Of a stretch of DNA of 64,000 nucleotides, positions 53,397-62,492 are shown in pieces (the stretch's first letter is position 1; each line of letters begins with the position of its first letter). The translations under genes and the position numbers were made by a program. The notes under the pieces are model-generated. The model saw nothing but the letters and a program-made list of their open reading frames with translations, was not told the origin of the DNA and did not search any database. Origin of the DNA: Alteromonas indica (GTDB lineage: Bacteria; Pseudomonadota; Gammaproteobacteria; Enterobacterales; Alteromonadaceae); contig PYVY01000004.1 of assembly GCA_003056425.1 (NCBI GenBank), forward strand, positions 186,001 to 250,000, read 5' to 3'.

Positions 53397-54410
53397 ATGC
53401 AGCAGGTACGAATAGGTACGTCCTACGGTATAGATGCACTCAGTTTACACCAAGCCGATACCCCCCAACCTGGCCCCTACGAGGTGCTGATCAAAGTAAA
53501 AGCGGCATCGCTTAATTATCGAGACTGGGAAGTCATCAACGGCCAGTATCATACAAATTATCCTGCGGGTTTAGTGCCATTGTCTGACGGCGCCGGAGAG
53601 GTGGTAGCAGTAGGCGCTGAAGTCTCTGGATTTACGCAGGGCGACAGAGTAGCCTCAAGTTTTTGGCAAGGATGGAACGCCGGAGAGCTGGGGCTGTCAC
53701 CTTTTGCCCGAACGCTAGGCGGCCCGATCAACGGTATGCTAAGTGAATACCAGGTGTTACCCGCACACGGCGTGGTCAGACTGCCCGCCAGCCTTAGTTA
53801 TGCTCAGGGCGCTACGCTACCCTGTGCGGCGGTCACCGCTTGGCAATCTTTGGTAACTAAAGGCAATATCAGCAGTGGCGACTGGGTATTGATTCAGGGC
53901 ACCGGTGGGGTGTCTATGTTCGCGCTGCAAATTGCCCGTATGCACGGGGCCCGGGCAATCGTATTATCCTCCAGCGACGAAAAGTTAGCTATTGCATCAA
54001 AGCTCGGCGCTACGGCCACTATCAACTATACTGCTAACCCAGAATGGGCAGAACAGGTGCGTGTGATTACGGAGCAACAAGGGGTTAATCATGTGGTAGA
54101 AGTCGGTGGGCCTACTACCTTCCATCAATCATTACAATGTGTAGCTGTTGGCGGCCAGGTTAATGTGGTTGGCTATGTGGGAGGTAAGGAAGGTAACCTG
54201 AACCCATTGCAAATTTTGCAATCGCATGCCACTGTTCGAGGCATCGCGGCCGGGCCCGCCAGTACCTTGCGTGCCCTGTGCCAGGCGATAGAAGCAAACC
54301 AGCTGCAGCCAGTGATTGATAGTACCTATCATTGGCACGAGTATAAGCAGGCGCTCAATCATCTGGCGGCGGGTAAACATGTGGGGAAGATTGTCCTGGA
54401 TTTCGACTAA
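53397..54410 (+). CDS. MDR-family NAD(P)-dependent alcohol dehydrogenase/quinone reductase
   Basis: The 337-residue medium-chain dehydrogenase/reductase has the GroES-like domain (1-125: VLIKVKAASLNYRDWEVINGQY, VPLSDGAGEVVAVG, GDRVASSFW) and a Rossmann domain with VLIQGTGGVSMFALQIA and VEVGGPTTF. The catalytic-zinc Cys of Zn-ADHs is replaced by Asn (SLNYRD), as in quinone oxidoreductases, so it is probably zinc-independent. It begins 104 bases after the SnoaL-like gene. Confidence 0.85.
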   Translation: MQQVRIGTSYGIDALSLHQADTPQPGPYEVLIKVKAASLNYRDWEVINGQYHTNYPAGLVPLSDGAGEVVAVGAEVSGFTQGDRVASSFWQGWNAGELGLSPFARTLGGPINGMLSEYQVLPAHGVVRLPASLSYAQGATLPCAAVTAWQSLVTKGNISSGDWVLIQGTGGVSMFALQIARMHGARAIVLSSSDEKLAIASKLGATATINYTANPEWAEQVRVITEQQGVNHVVEVGGPTTFHQSLQCVAVGGQVNVVGYVGGKEGNLNPLQILQSHATVRGIAAGPASTLRALCQAIEANQLQPVIDSTYHWHEYKQALNHLAAGKHVGKIVLDFD

Positions 54411-54967
54411 TTCAGGGGGATCTGCGTGTTAGACGGCCAGTACCGGCCAAACATTATCTTTTGCCTCGCAATACAACAACACGACGGGCAGCAAAGCACC
54501 ATGCTTAGATAACCTTGCCGCGCAGGGTAAGATAACGCGCGCCTATCTGCGGCGGTCAATCCGCCCCTGCAGCTGGCTTTCGTGGCTTTTTAGGTGTCGG
54601 CTATTACCAGTTTGTTGATTGTTTTTACCTATAAGTGCATGGTTTCAGTCAATCCTAAGACGCTACGGCATCCTCTTTACTCCCCGCCTGCGCTACCGAT
54701 AGCCCAGGCCGCGTCAAATACAGCAGCGGGGAAGCTTATTTTACGTGATGCGCATTGCATTAATTGACCTGGGCGCTGCCCTCAACCTCCAATGGGAAAG
54801 CGACGGGCTACGCGATACAGTTAAAAGTAAAAAAGCCCGCGCAGAACTCACCTCAAAATGCTCCCGGCTGTTTATTTTTTGTTCGACATATCTTTATCGG
54901 TATTCGCCTGCTATTACTTTTATAAGCTGTTTTGCAGTTCTGGCCATCAGATCACTGGAGACACATC
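54411..54967. other. Intergenic stretch
   Basis: No supported gene. A 92-codon frame at 54745 has no ribosome site and overlaps the next gene's start in another frame. No clear RNA or repeat is seen. Confidence 0.45.
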
Positions 54968-55381
54968 GTGGCAACAACTCTCAACCTGACTGTAAATGCA
55001 TCACCCGAAGCGGTTTGGCATAGTCTTACTCAGCCTGAAGCGATAAAACGCTGGGTAACAAACCCCGGCCGGTGGCGATGTACTGACTGTCATAGTGACT
55101 TTCTGGAAGGTGGGTACTTCACCTTGCAGTTAATTGGCGAGTCAGGAGGATGGAGCGCCAGTGTTAAAGGTCATTTCGGGCAAATAAAGCCCTACCAGAG
55201 CGTTACCTTCAGTATTGATGGCGGGCAGCGCGCTGCCATCATGATGCAAGTTGCCGGCAGCCAGGTTGCATGTCAATGTACCCTAAGCGGCGCCACGCAA
55301 TTAGCCAGCGGCCATAGTCATAATGTATTGATGCAGCGGTTTAAAGATTACACCGAAAAACGGTTTGCTCAGCAGCAGTAG
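54968..55381 (+). CDS. SRPBCC/AHSA1-family protein
   Basis: The 137-residue START-like (SRPBCC) protein begins with the family phrase NLTVNASPEAVWHSLTQPEAIKRWV. It continues with CTDCHSDFLEGGYFTLQL and a C-terminal helix (HNVLMQRFKDYTEKRF). The GTG at 54968 has GGAG 8 bases upstream and is preferred over ATG 54932. Members bind hydrophobic ligands or assist Hsp90 (AHSA1); the function here is unknown. Confidence 0.75.
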   Translation: MATTLNLTVNASPEAVWHSLTQPEAIKRWVTNPGRWRCTDCHSDFLEGGYFTLQLIGESGGWSASVKGHFGQIKPYQSVTFSIDGGQRAAIMMQVAGSQVACQCTLSGATQLASGHSHNVLMQRFKDYTEKRFAQQQ

Positions 55382-55386
55382 CAGCA

Positions 55387-55414
55387 TTGCACAGTGTTCT
55401 TGAGGGCATAATAT
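55387..55414 (+). promoter_or_regulatory. Promoter candidate before a broken small ORF
   Basis: TTGCAC (55387-55392), a 16-base spacer and TAATAT (55409-55414) use the same hexamers as the tRNA-Lys promoter. A ribosome site AAGGAAA follows at 55428-55434. Confidence 0.5.
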
Positions 55415-55444
55415 AACGAGTTGAAAGAAGGAAACTGCGTCTAC

Positions 55445-55737
55445 ATGGGTGGTTATTCAGCTTTTTATTCAGCTACCTCAGTAGCATCGTATAACCGGTT
55501 TGTGGCCTGTTTTGCGGGGGGGCGGTGAAGTGGCACCAGGGGGTAATCTCGTCCGCCATACTGGCATTGTTAACGTAGCGGCAACAGCCTGTGAAAAATA
55601 ACGGTGCTGTAGCATTTTCGCTATGGCTTCTGGGGCTATTGCAGGTACTGCTTACGGGCTTATTATTGACCCTGCTTATATGGATTTCGCTTAGGGTTGT
55701 AGGCGGCAATAATCCGGCCGTTACTATCTTTGGTTAG
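55445..55737 (+). pseudogene. Possible frameshifted small membrane-protein gene
   Basis: An ATG at 55445, with AAGGAAA about 11 bases upstream, opens a 27-codon frame that runs into a G7 tract and stops. A second frame, beginning with GTG 55591, encodes 48 residues with a strong TM segment (FSLWLLGLLQVLLTGLLLTL). Joining the pieces requires one frameshift near the G tract and read-through of a TAG at 55576. It may be a decayed gene, or the 48-residue frame alone may be a genuine small membrane protein. No family is recognised. Confidence 0.35.
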
Positions 55738-55775
55738 ATTGCTATCGGGGTTTTAGGTATAGGAAGTAGAATAAA

Positions 55776-55809
55776 CAAAAAACCCGGCAGAATTACGTTT
55801 CGGCCGGGT
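55776..55809 (-). terminator. Terminator after the M3 peptidase gene
   Basis: On the minus strand ACCCGGC (55809-55803) pairs with GCCGGGT (55788-55782) and is followed by six T residues. Another hairpin (CAGGCTGCT/AGCAGCCTG) lies between it and the gene. Confidence 0.8.
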
Positions 55810-55905
55810 AAGGCAGGCTGCTGAGCAGCCTGACGTTAGGTTTTTTGGGTAAACCTTAATGAGCAGAAAGCTTACATAGCAGGCTGCAGCTCTCTAACCG
55901 TTAGG

Positions 55906-58044
55906 TTATTGGTCAAGGCCTCGGCGTTCAAGTAAGGCGTCAACTTCCGGTTTCTGGCCGCGAAAATCTACGTAATTTTGCATCAAATCTTCGCTATTGC
56001 CTTTCGAAAGGATCTCCTCACGGAACTGAGAGCCGTTATCCTGTGTCAGCCCACCATTGTCTTGCATATAGGCAAAGGCATCGGCGGCCAGAACTTCGGT
56101 CCACAGATAAGCATAATAGCCGGCTGAATAGCCACCAGCAAAGGTATGACTAAAGTAAGCCGATTTATACCGGGGAGGTACGGGGGCATACGCTATGCCG
56201 TGTTTGGCCAAGGCCTGTTGTTCAAAACGTTCTACCTCGGCAACCTTGGTATCGGTGTCAATCATATGCCATTCCATATCCAACAAGGCAGAGGCCAGAT
56301 ATTCTGTCGTATCATAGCCCTGATTGAATTTAACCGCTTTAAGCACTTTGTCTAATAACGGTTTTGGGATAGGAGCACCGGTTTCGTAGTGTTTTGCGTA
56401 GTTTGCTAATACGCTGGGTTCAATAGCCCAATCCTCATGAAATTGCGAAGGAAATTCTACAAAATCACGGGCGGTAGCGGTACCGGCCAGGCTCGGATAT
56501 TTAACCTGCGAAAAGAGCCCATGCGCCGCATGGCCGAACTCATGGAATAAAGTGGTTACTTCATCAAAGCTTAGAAGAGTAGGCTCGCCTTCGGCTGGCT
56601 TTACAATGTTCAGCTCGTTGAATACAACCGGTTTAGTATTATTGTGAAAGCTCTGGGTAACAAATTCGCTCATCCACGCGCCGCCAGCTTTACCTTCACG
56701 TGCGTAAGGGTCAAAGAAGAACAGACCAATAGCGCTACCATCTTGGTTGAATACCTCAAAGGCGCGGGCGTCTTCAACGTATAGTGGAAGGTCAGTACGC
56801 TCTTTAAACGTGATACCGTAAAGCTTTTCCATGGCAAAAAATAAACCATTTTCCAGTACACTGGTCAGCTCGAAATACGGCTTAACTTCGCTGTCGTCCA
56901 AATCGTATTTCGCTTTCCGGACTTTTTCAGCATAGAACGCCCAATCCCACGGTTTAACGGCGCCACTGATGCCTTCTTCATGCATCACTTTTTCTATATC
57001 CGCAGCTTCCCGTTTGGCCTTTTCTACGGCTTTGGGGGCAAGGTCATCCAGAATATTAAAAACATTATCCGGGGTGGCAGCCATTTGATCATCAATCTGG
57101 TAAGAAGCCCAGTTGTCGAAACCCAGCAAGGCAGCTTTTTGCGCGCGAAGCTTAGTGAGTTTTAAAATAATCGGACCATTAACATCCATCGCGCGGGTAG
57201 CCGACTGCCGCCAGATTTTCTCACGCAGTCCGCGGTTTTCAAGGCTGGACAAAATAGGCTGGCGAGTTGTATTTACCAACGAAATTAAGTAGCCGTCTTT
57301 ACCCGCTTTTTTCGCGGCAGATTTCAGGCTGGTTTTGTCGCTATCCGACAATCCGGCTAACTGGCCAACATCAGACACTAACAGCGTATCGTTTTTAAAT
57401 GACGCCAGAATGTTCTGGGAAAAGTCCGTTTGCAAGGTGGTGATTTCTTCATTCAGCGCCCGCATCGTCGCTTTGTCGTCATCCGACAAATTCGCCCCGG
57501 CTCGAATAAACTGTTTATAGTAATACTCGGTTAAACGCTGATCTATTTTGCTTAGCGCCTCTTTATTTTCGTATACTTTTTTCACCCGCTTAAACAAGGT
57601 GTCATTCAAAAAAATATTATCAGAATGAGCCGCCAGCTTTGGCGCGATGTCAGCTTCAATGCGCTGAATTTCATCGTTTGAAGCAATGCTCGAAAGATTG
57701 AAAAACACGGTTTCCGCACGGCTTAGCAATACGCCGCTATCTTCCAGCGCCAGGATGGTGTTTTCAAAAGAGGCAGGTTGCTCGCTTTGGGCTATCAGCT
57801 CAATCTCGGCGGCTTGTTCACGCATGCCCTGGGTAAACGCTGGCTCATAGTCGGCGGTCTTAATTTTATCAAATTGGGGCGTCTGATAAGGCAGCTCGCT
57901 TGGCTGCAAAAGCACATTTTGAGTTTGGTTCTGCATTTCATTCATGGTGTTTTCGGCACTGTCGGTAGCACTGCTGTCGCTGCCTGAGCAGCCAGCAAGA
58001 AGCAGAGCTGTGGTAACAGCACTGGCGAGTAATGTCTTACGCAT
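55906..58044 (-). CDS. M3-family zinc metallopeptidase lipoprotein (Dcp-like)
   Basis: The 712-residue peptidase is of the thimet oligopeptidase/Dcp family, which degrades short peptides. The zinc motif HEFGHAAHGL (HExxH) is at about residues 495-504 with the downstream Glu helix (EFPSQFHEDW). The C-terminal signature YFSHTFAGGYSAGYYAYLW is also present. The N-terminus is a lipoprotein signal with lipobox LLAGC (Cys at residue 19), so the enzyme is anchored to the envelope, unlike cytosolic Dcp. The ATG at 58044 (MRKTLLAS) has GGAG 7 bases upstream and is preferred over 58056. Confidence 0.92.
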   Translation of the reverse strand: MRKTLLASAVTTALLLAGCSGSDSSATDSAENTMNEMQNQTQNVLLQPSELPYQTPQFDKIKTADYEPAFTQGMREQAAEIELIAQSEQPASFENTILALEDSGVLLSRAETVFFNLSSIASNDEIQRIEADIAPKLAAHSDNIFLNDTLFKRVKKVYENKEALSKIDQRLTEYYYKQFIRAGANLSDDDKATMRALNEEITTLQTDFSQNILASFKNDTLLVSDVGQLAGLSDSDKTSLKSAAKKAGKDGYLISLVNTTRQPILSSLENRGLREKIWRQSATRAMDVNGPIILKLTKLRAQKAALLGFDNWASYQIDDQMAATPDNVFNILDDLAPKAVEKAKREAADIEKVMHEEGISGAVKPWDWAFYAEKVRKAKYDLDDSEVKPYFELTSVLENGLFFAMEKLYGITFKERTDLPLYVEDARAFEVFNQDGSAIGLFFFDPYAREGKAGGAWMSEFVTQSFHNNTKPVVFNELNIVKPAEGEPTLLSFDEVTTLFHEFGHAAHGLFSQVKYPSLAGTATARDFVEFPSQFHEDWAIEPSVLANYAKHYETGAPIPKPLLDKVLKAVKFNQGYDTTEYLASALLDMEWHMIDTDTKVAEVERFEQQALAKHGIAYAPVPPRYKSAYFSHTFAGGYSAGYYAYLWTEVLAADAFAYMQDNGGLTQDNGSQFREEILSKGNSEDLMQNYVDFRGQKPEVDALLERRGLDQ

Positions 58045-58316
58045 TAACGTCTCCATTAATTATTGTTCTTCGGCTCATTAGAAGCCGGATTGGATTGTGA
58101 CCCTACCAATGTAGCAGTGTAGGACAGGGGGCTCAAACAGCTTCCTGTGTGGCGCCACTGTACGGTGCACAATATGAAGGCAAATTAGCAGTTATGCAGG
58201 AATTGTGAGCCGAATGAACGTGAAATAAAGTCAAATTGTAGCGATGCTTAGATTTTAATCCACCGTGGGGCTGTGTAGAATGCTGACAGGTATTTACAGC
58301 AGGTAGTATAAAGTCA

Positions 58317-58931
58317 GTGAACCGAACGCGTAGCGATATTAAACGGGATGCCATAATATGTGCTGCCAAGCAGGCATTTCAAACTTATGGCGTGGCCGGT
58401 ACCAGCATGGACAAACTGGCAGAAATCGCCCAAGTGTCTAAGCGCACCGTTTATAATCACTTCCCGTCAAAAGAAGTGATAGTCATGCACCTTATACGTT
58501 CTTTATGGCACAAGTGCATGGTCAGTATTCCGGTACAGTATGAACCCGACACGGCACTGGAGCCGCAACTCACCCGGCTATTACGCGCTGAAATAGAACT
58601 GGTAACAGGCGAAGAATATCTGGAGCTGGCTAGAGTAGCCTTTGGTTATCTGTTTTATAATCCTGACCGGTTGCGCGACGAAGTAGACCAGCTTACAGCG
58701 CAGGAAACGGTGCTGCATCGCTGGATAAAGGCCGCCAGTGAAGACGAAAAGCTGCATATTACTGATCTCGCCTATAGCGTAAAAGAGTTATCCAGTTTAA
58801 TAAAAGGGCACTGCTTCTGGCCCCAGCTAATGAAAATGGAGCCGCCGCTAGATGACAGCAACAAAGATTGTATTGCGCGCTGTACCGCCCAATTATTTTT
58901 AAGTCATTACGCTACCGCGTTAGCCCAATAG
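58317..58931 (+). CDS. TetR-family transcriptional regulator
   Basis: The 204-residue regulator has an N-terminal HTH (DAIICAAKQAFQTYGVAGTSMDKLAEIAQVSKRTVYNHFPSKEVI, about 10-54), and the C-terminal domain is the ligand/dimerisation part. It begins with GTG 58317; the ribosome site is weak. It is divergent from the M3 peptidase across 272 bases, which contain no clear palindrome, and convergent with the GNAT gene, so its target is uncertain. Confidence 0.88.
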   Translation: MNRTRSDIKRDAIICAAKQAFQTYGVAGTSMDKLAEIAQVSKRTVYNHFPSKEVIVMHLIRSLWHKCMVSIPVQYEPDTALEPQLTRLLRAEIELVTGEEYLELARVAFGYLFYNPDRLRDEVDQLTAQETVLHRWIKAASEDEKLHITDLAYSVKELSSLIKGHCFWPQLMKMEPPLDDSNKDCIARCTAQLFLSHYATALAQ

Positions 58932-58953
58932 GTCTCGGGGCTAACCCTTATCG

Positions 58954-59436
58954 TTAACGTGATGCCAGAGCGTGCAAAGCATCTCCACTAAGCCGATACC
59001 CCAGCCATTCGCTTTTGGCTACGGCGCCAAGTGATTCATAAAAGTCGATGGCGGGCTGATTCCAGTCCAACACACTCCACTCAAAACGTCCGCAGTTGTG
59101 CGTCACAGCATGGCGCGCCAGATAGCTTAGCAAGGCGGTGCCAGCGCCATGGCCTCGGCAGTCAGGCGTAATATATAAATCTTCCAGGTACAAGCCGTTG
59201 CGGCCCTGCCAGGTAGAATAATTGTAAAAATAGACGGCAAAACCTATTGGCTTGCCGTGTTCTTCGCATATCAGGCAATGCGAGGTGGCATTGTCGCCGA
59301 ATAATGTGGTTTGGATATCATTTACACTGGCTTCTACTTCATGTTCGGCTTTTTCGAAGATAGCGAGTTCGGTGATAAAGGTAAGGATTTGCTGACTGTC
59401 GTCAACTGTTGCGGGGCGAATTGTAAGTTCTGACAC
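58954..59436 (-). CDS. GNAT-family N-acetyltransferase (SSAT-like)
   Basis: The 160-residue GNAT protein has the acetyl-CoA loop CRGHGAGTALLSYLA (about 93-107), the beta-4 strand LYLEDLYITPDCRG and the beta-5 region FEWSVLDWNQPAIDFYESLGA. This pattern (with FAVYFYNYSTWQGRNGLYLEDLY) resembles spermidine/diamine acetyltransferases. The start is GTG 59436 with AGGA about 10 bases upstream. The substrate is a guess. Confidence 0.8.
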   Translation of the reverse strand: MSELTIRPATVDDSQQILTFITELAIFEKAEHEVEASVNDIQTTLFGDNATSHCLICEEHGKPIGFAVYFYNYSTWQGRNGLYLEDLYITPDCRGHGAGTALLSYLARHAVTHNCGRFEWSVLDWNQPAIDFYESLGAVAKSEWLGYRLSGDALHALASR

Positions 59437-59506
59437 GTGGGCAGGATCCTGTCTGAATAAAAAAGTAGCTTAGCATAGCGGGGCAGGCGGGCCATAGTGC
59501 AGCCTA

Positions 59507-59524
59507 CATTTACATCTGTAAATG
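59507..59524. promoter_or_regulatory. Perfect 18-bp dyad upstream of the GGDEF gene
   Basis: CATTTACATCTGTAAATG has 8-bp arms with a 2-base centre, in the gap between divergent GNAT and GGDEF genes. It looks like an operator for an unidentified regulator. Confidence 0.45.
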
Positions 59525-59667
59525 CCTTTAGGTAGATATTTATTTACTTATAAATTATGGTGTTACATTTAATCTTTGAGCGCTTTTAAGCAACTGTAAA
59601 GCTAGGTATAGTGTGTTTACAGACGTCCTGTTACCCCTCGGCAAAACGGTAACAGAGTTCAGTACTC

Positions 59668-61590
59668 TTGCCAGCGGATAGACATTTGAGAATTTTTTTA
59701 CTGCTTCTATTGTGCAGCGCCAGTTGCGTTACGGTAGCCGCGCCTCTCGCACAATACGACTACGCCCGTCAGCAGGTGCTGGCCCTGCCTGTGGGGCAAC
59801 AACAAGATGCCCTAAACACCCATGCACTGTTACAGGCCGATAGCCCTGTGGCCCGCTATTATCGAATCTCACTGTCCTATGCATTGCAGGCGCACCCCGT
59901 TAAAGCAGTACAGCGTACCGCCCCGGCCACTCCGCCCTTAACCACCCCTACCGCACTTGATGATCTGATTATTGACCGAAGCCTGTTACTAGCCCTTGAA
60001 CCTTTCGCCCGGGTGCATTTAGAAGCACGCCTGTTGCAATGGGCGCTAGCCGATGATTTATCCTATCAAACGCGTAGTGAACAACTTAAACCCTTGTTAG
60101 ATGAAGCGACGGATAAACAATGGCCAAGGCTTGAGCGCTGGGCCACCCGGTTGTGGGTACAAGCAGCAATAGCCAACGGGGATTACCTTACCGCTATTAT
60201 GCAAATTCAGCATATAGCTGGTACTGCCAGTGCACTACGAACCCCCGTCGACGCGTTTGATTACCCGCTGGCGGCGGCGTACCTGGATATGGCGGATGCA
60301 TTCTTTTATTTAGGTAATGCTGGAATGTCACTACAGTTTTGCCAGTTTTACAACCAGCATCTGGCTAGCGATCCCTTGCGGGTGGCGGCTGGCTTATTGT
60401 GCCAGATTCGCGCCCATACCAGTGACGGGCAATACAAAACCGTATGGCCGTTATTAAGCCAGTTGAATCATCTCGCTACTGCGCACCAGTTAACCTCAGT
60501 CAGAGTTAATTCAGCGCTAGCCTCTGCCCGGGTTTATTTGCATAAAGGAAATTACCGGTTAGCGGAAGAATTTGCCCAAGAGGCGCGGTTTCATGCCCGC
60601 CATAACGAATTAGCGTTCGCCCCCTGGCATTATGCGTATTATCAAATACGTATGCAGGCGTCGCTAGGGCGCGGGCAGGCCGCAGACGCTCGCCAACACT
60701 GGCAGAATATGATGCTGGGGTACAATTCGTTAGCCCAGGTGCAAGCACCGGGCTTCGAACGTATCAAACAATTAGAGCTGGAAGCCACCCTGCTGGGACT
60801 GGAACAGCAACACCAGCAAGCTTCACAGCGCTATCAGCAAATTCATGCACTGGAACATCGTCAGAAAAAGCAGTTCAGGTTGCTGGAACAATTGGCGGCG
60901 TTTACCGATGAAATCAGCCGACAGCAGTTGGCTTATCTGCAGCAGCAGGCACGGCTGAACGAAAGCCAGTCTCGCACCATGACTCACCTGGCTATTTTTA
61001 CCAGTTTTTTTACCCTTATCCTGCTTATTTTACTGGTAAGGGTTTTCCGACAAAAACGTGAAATAGAACGCAATGTGACATACGACGGCCTGACTTCGCT
61101 GGATGCCCGTTGGTTCGCGCTGGATAAGATTCAACGGCACCTAAACAGCAGTGATAATCCGGGGTGCGTGGTATTGTTGGATATCGACCATTTTAGTGAG
61201 ATTAACCAACATATCGGGCCTATTGAAGCGGATCAGGTACTTATACAGCTGGCACGGTTGTTTAAATATCAGGTGGGCAATAATAATATTATCGGCCGAT
61301 ACGGGGGAGAGAAATTTGTTTTTACCCTGTCAGGCTACCCGCTTGCCGCTGCTGAAAATTTTGTTGAGGACCTGCGGTGTGCCGTTAACCGCATGCAAGC
61401 GGGCCGCGACGCCCGTTTCAGTGTTGCCAAGTTAGGACCAATACATTTTTGTGCAGCCATCATTGAGGTCACGGCCAGGGCCAAAGTGGATATCATTATG
61501 GAGCGGTGTGAAAAGCAACTTTATCAGGCTAAAAGCCAGGGAAGTAATAAAACCTGTAGTTATGGGGGTGACCTGGCTGGGCAGTTATAA
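59668..61590 (+). CDS. Periplasmic TPR-sensor protein with degenerate GGDEF domain
   Basis: The 640-residue protein has a signal peptide (IFLLLLLCSASCVTVAA), a helical, TPR-like periplasmic region (about 30-425), a TM segment (LAIFTSFFTLILLILLVRVF, about 440-460) and a cytoplasmic GGDEF domain (about 475-630). The A-site is GGEKF instead of GGEEF/GGDEF, and no RxxD site is apparent, so the domain may be inactive or a GTP/c-di-GMP receptor. The DIDHFSEIN metal motif is retained. Start TTG 59668 or TTG 59686 are equally plausible. The expected role is sensing envelope signals. Confidence 0.82.
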   Translation: MPADRHLRIFLLLLLCSASCVTVAAPLAQYDYARQQVLALPVGQQQDALNTHALLQADSPVARYYRISLSYALQAHPVKAVQRTAPATPPLTTPTALDDLIIDRSLLLALEPFARVHLEARLLQWALADDLSYQTRSEQLKPLLDEATDKQWPRLERWATRLWVQAAIANGDYLTAIMQIQHIAGTASALRTPVDAFDYPLAAAYLDMADAFFYLGNAGMSLQFCQFYNQHLASDPLRVAAGLLCQIRAHTSDGQYKTVWPLLSQLNHLATAHQLTSVRVNSALASARVYLHKGNYRLAEEFAQEARFHARHNELAFAPWHYAYYQIRMQASLGRGQAADARQHWQNMMLGYNSLAQVQAPGFERIKQLELEATLLGLEQQHQQASQRYQQIHALEHRQKKQFRLLEQLAAFTDEISRQQLAYLQQQARLNESQSRTMTHLAIFTSFFTLILLILLVRVFRQKREIERNVTYDGLTSLDARWFALDKIQRHLNSSDNPGCVVLLDIDHFSEINQHIGPIEADQVLIQLARLFKYQVGNNNIIGRYGGEKFVFTLSGYPLAAAENFVEDLRCAVNRMQAGRDARFSVAKLGPIHFCAAIIEVTARAKVDIIMERCEKQLYQAKSQGSNKTCSYGGDLAGQL

Positions 61591-61666
61591 AAGCACTGTT
61601 AATATATGCGCCTAAAACCGCAACTATGTATACTGTCGCTAATCTAACTAAAAAACTGAATTGTGA

Positions 61667-62179
61667 ATGCTGCTAAACGATGTTTTGCGACGCCTGCGCT
61701 TTGCGCTAAGCCTGGACAACAGTGCTACCATTAGTATCTTTAAGTTGGTTGACTATAGCCTTGAGGAAGACTATTTAACCAGCATGATGCGCCGCGAAGA
61801 AGAACCGGGTTTCTTACCTTGCCGGGATAAAATACTAGGCTTGTTTTTAGATGGGCTGATTATCAAAAACCGAGGTAAAAAAGAGGGCGTTACCCCCCCA
61901 CCATTAGGTGCAGGCGATCGCCTGAGCAATAACGATATTCTTCGTAAAATCAAAATTGCTATGAATTACCAGCAAGATGACATGATGAATATATTGCGCG
62001 CGGCTGAGTTTCCGGTGGGCAAAAGTGAGTTAACAGCATTGTTTAGAAAATCGGACCATCGTAGCTATCGGCCGTGTAACGACCAGTTACTGAGAAACTT
62101 TTTACAAGGCATGGTTAAAGTGAACCGACCGGATGCCAAAAAGTCTCAAGGTAAACCTAAACCTAAACCTAAACCGTAA
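61667..62179 (+). CDS. yehS: DUF1456 protein YehS
   Basis: The 170-residue protein contains two DUF1456 repeats: LLNDVLRRLRFALSLDNSATISIFKLVDYSLE (1-32) and LSNNDILRKIKIAMNYQQDDMMNILRAAEFPV (about 85-116). Each is followed by a conserved RREEEPGFLPCRDKIL or RKSDHRSYRPCNDQLL. The repetitive tail (KPKPKPKP), encoded by an AAACCT hexamer repeat, is an addition not needed for the fold. Function is unknown, though E. coli YehS belongs to this family. Confidence 0.88.
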   Translation: MLLNDVLRRLRFALSLDNSATISIFKLVDYSLEEDYLTSMMRREEEPGFLPCRDKILGLFLDGLIIKNRGKKEGVTPPPLGAGDRLSNNDILRKIKIAMNYQQDDMMNILRAAEFPVGKSELTALFRKSDHRSYRPCNDQLLRNFLQGMVKVNRPDAKKSQGKPKPKPKP

Positions 62180-62296
62180 GCTCAACCACGCAAGGCCGTC
62201 CTTCGGTGGCAGCACGCGATAGCCGCCTATTGTTTTGTTTAACCAATAATACCGGTCAATAGCGAGGCAGCATGGTCGAAGGGACGGTGTAAGCTG
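62180..62296. other. Short intergenic region
   Basis: No gene or RNA is seen between yehS and the small frame at 62297. It contains only AT-mixed sequence without a clear terminator. Confidence 0.4.
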
Positions 62297-62470
62297 ATGT
62301 CGTGGCAAAAGCGATATGGGCCAATAGGTTGCTGCAATAATTCACAAACCGCGATGCAGATTACACAATGCCATTCAGCTTATTATTCCCGCTACAATAA
62401 AATGTTTGGCGATGCGCCGGTTTATCAACAAATTATCCGACTGACTACACAACATTGTTATGCATGTTAA
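62297..62470 (+). CDS. Possible small Cys-rich protein
   Basis: A 57-codon frame (MSWQKRYGPIGCCNNS, later MQITQCHSAYYSRYNKMFG) has five Cys and ends 22 bases before the likely MFS start, just ahead of its ribosome site. The start has only a weak ribosome site. It may be a real small gene coupled to the transporter, or chance. No family is recognised. Confidence 0.3.
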   Translation: MSWQKRYGPIGCCNNSQTAMQITQCHSAYYSRYNKMFGDAPVYQQIIRLTTQHCYAC

Positions 62471-62492
62471 AAAACAGGAGCAGTCTCTCAAA

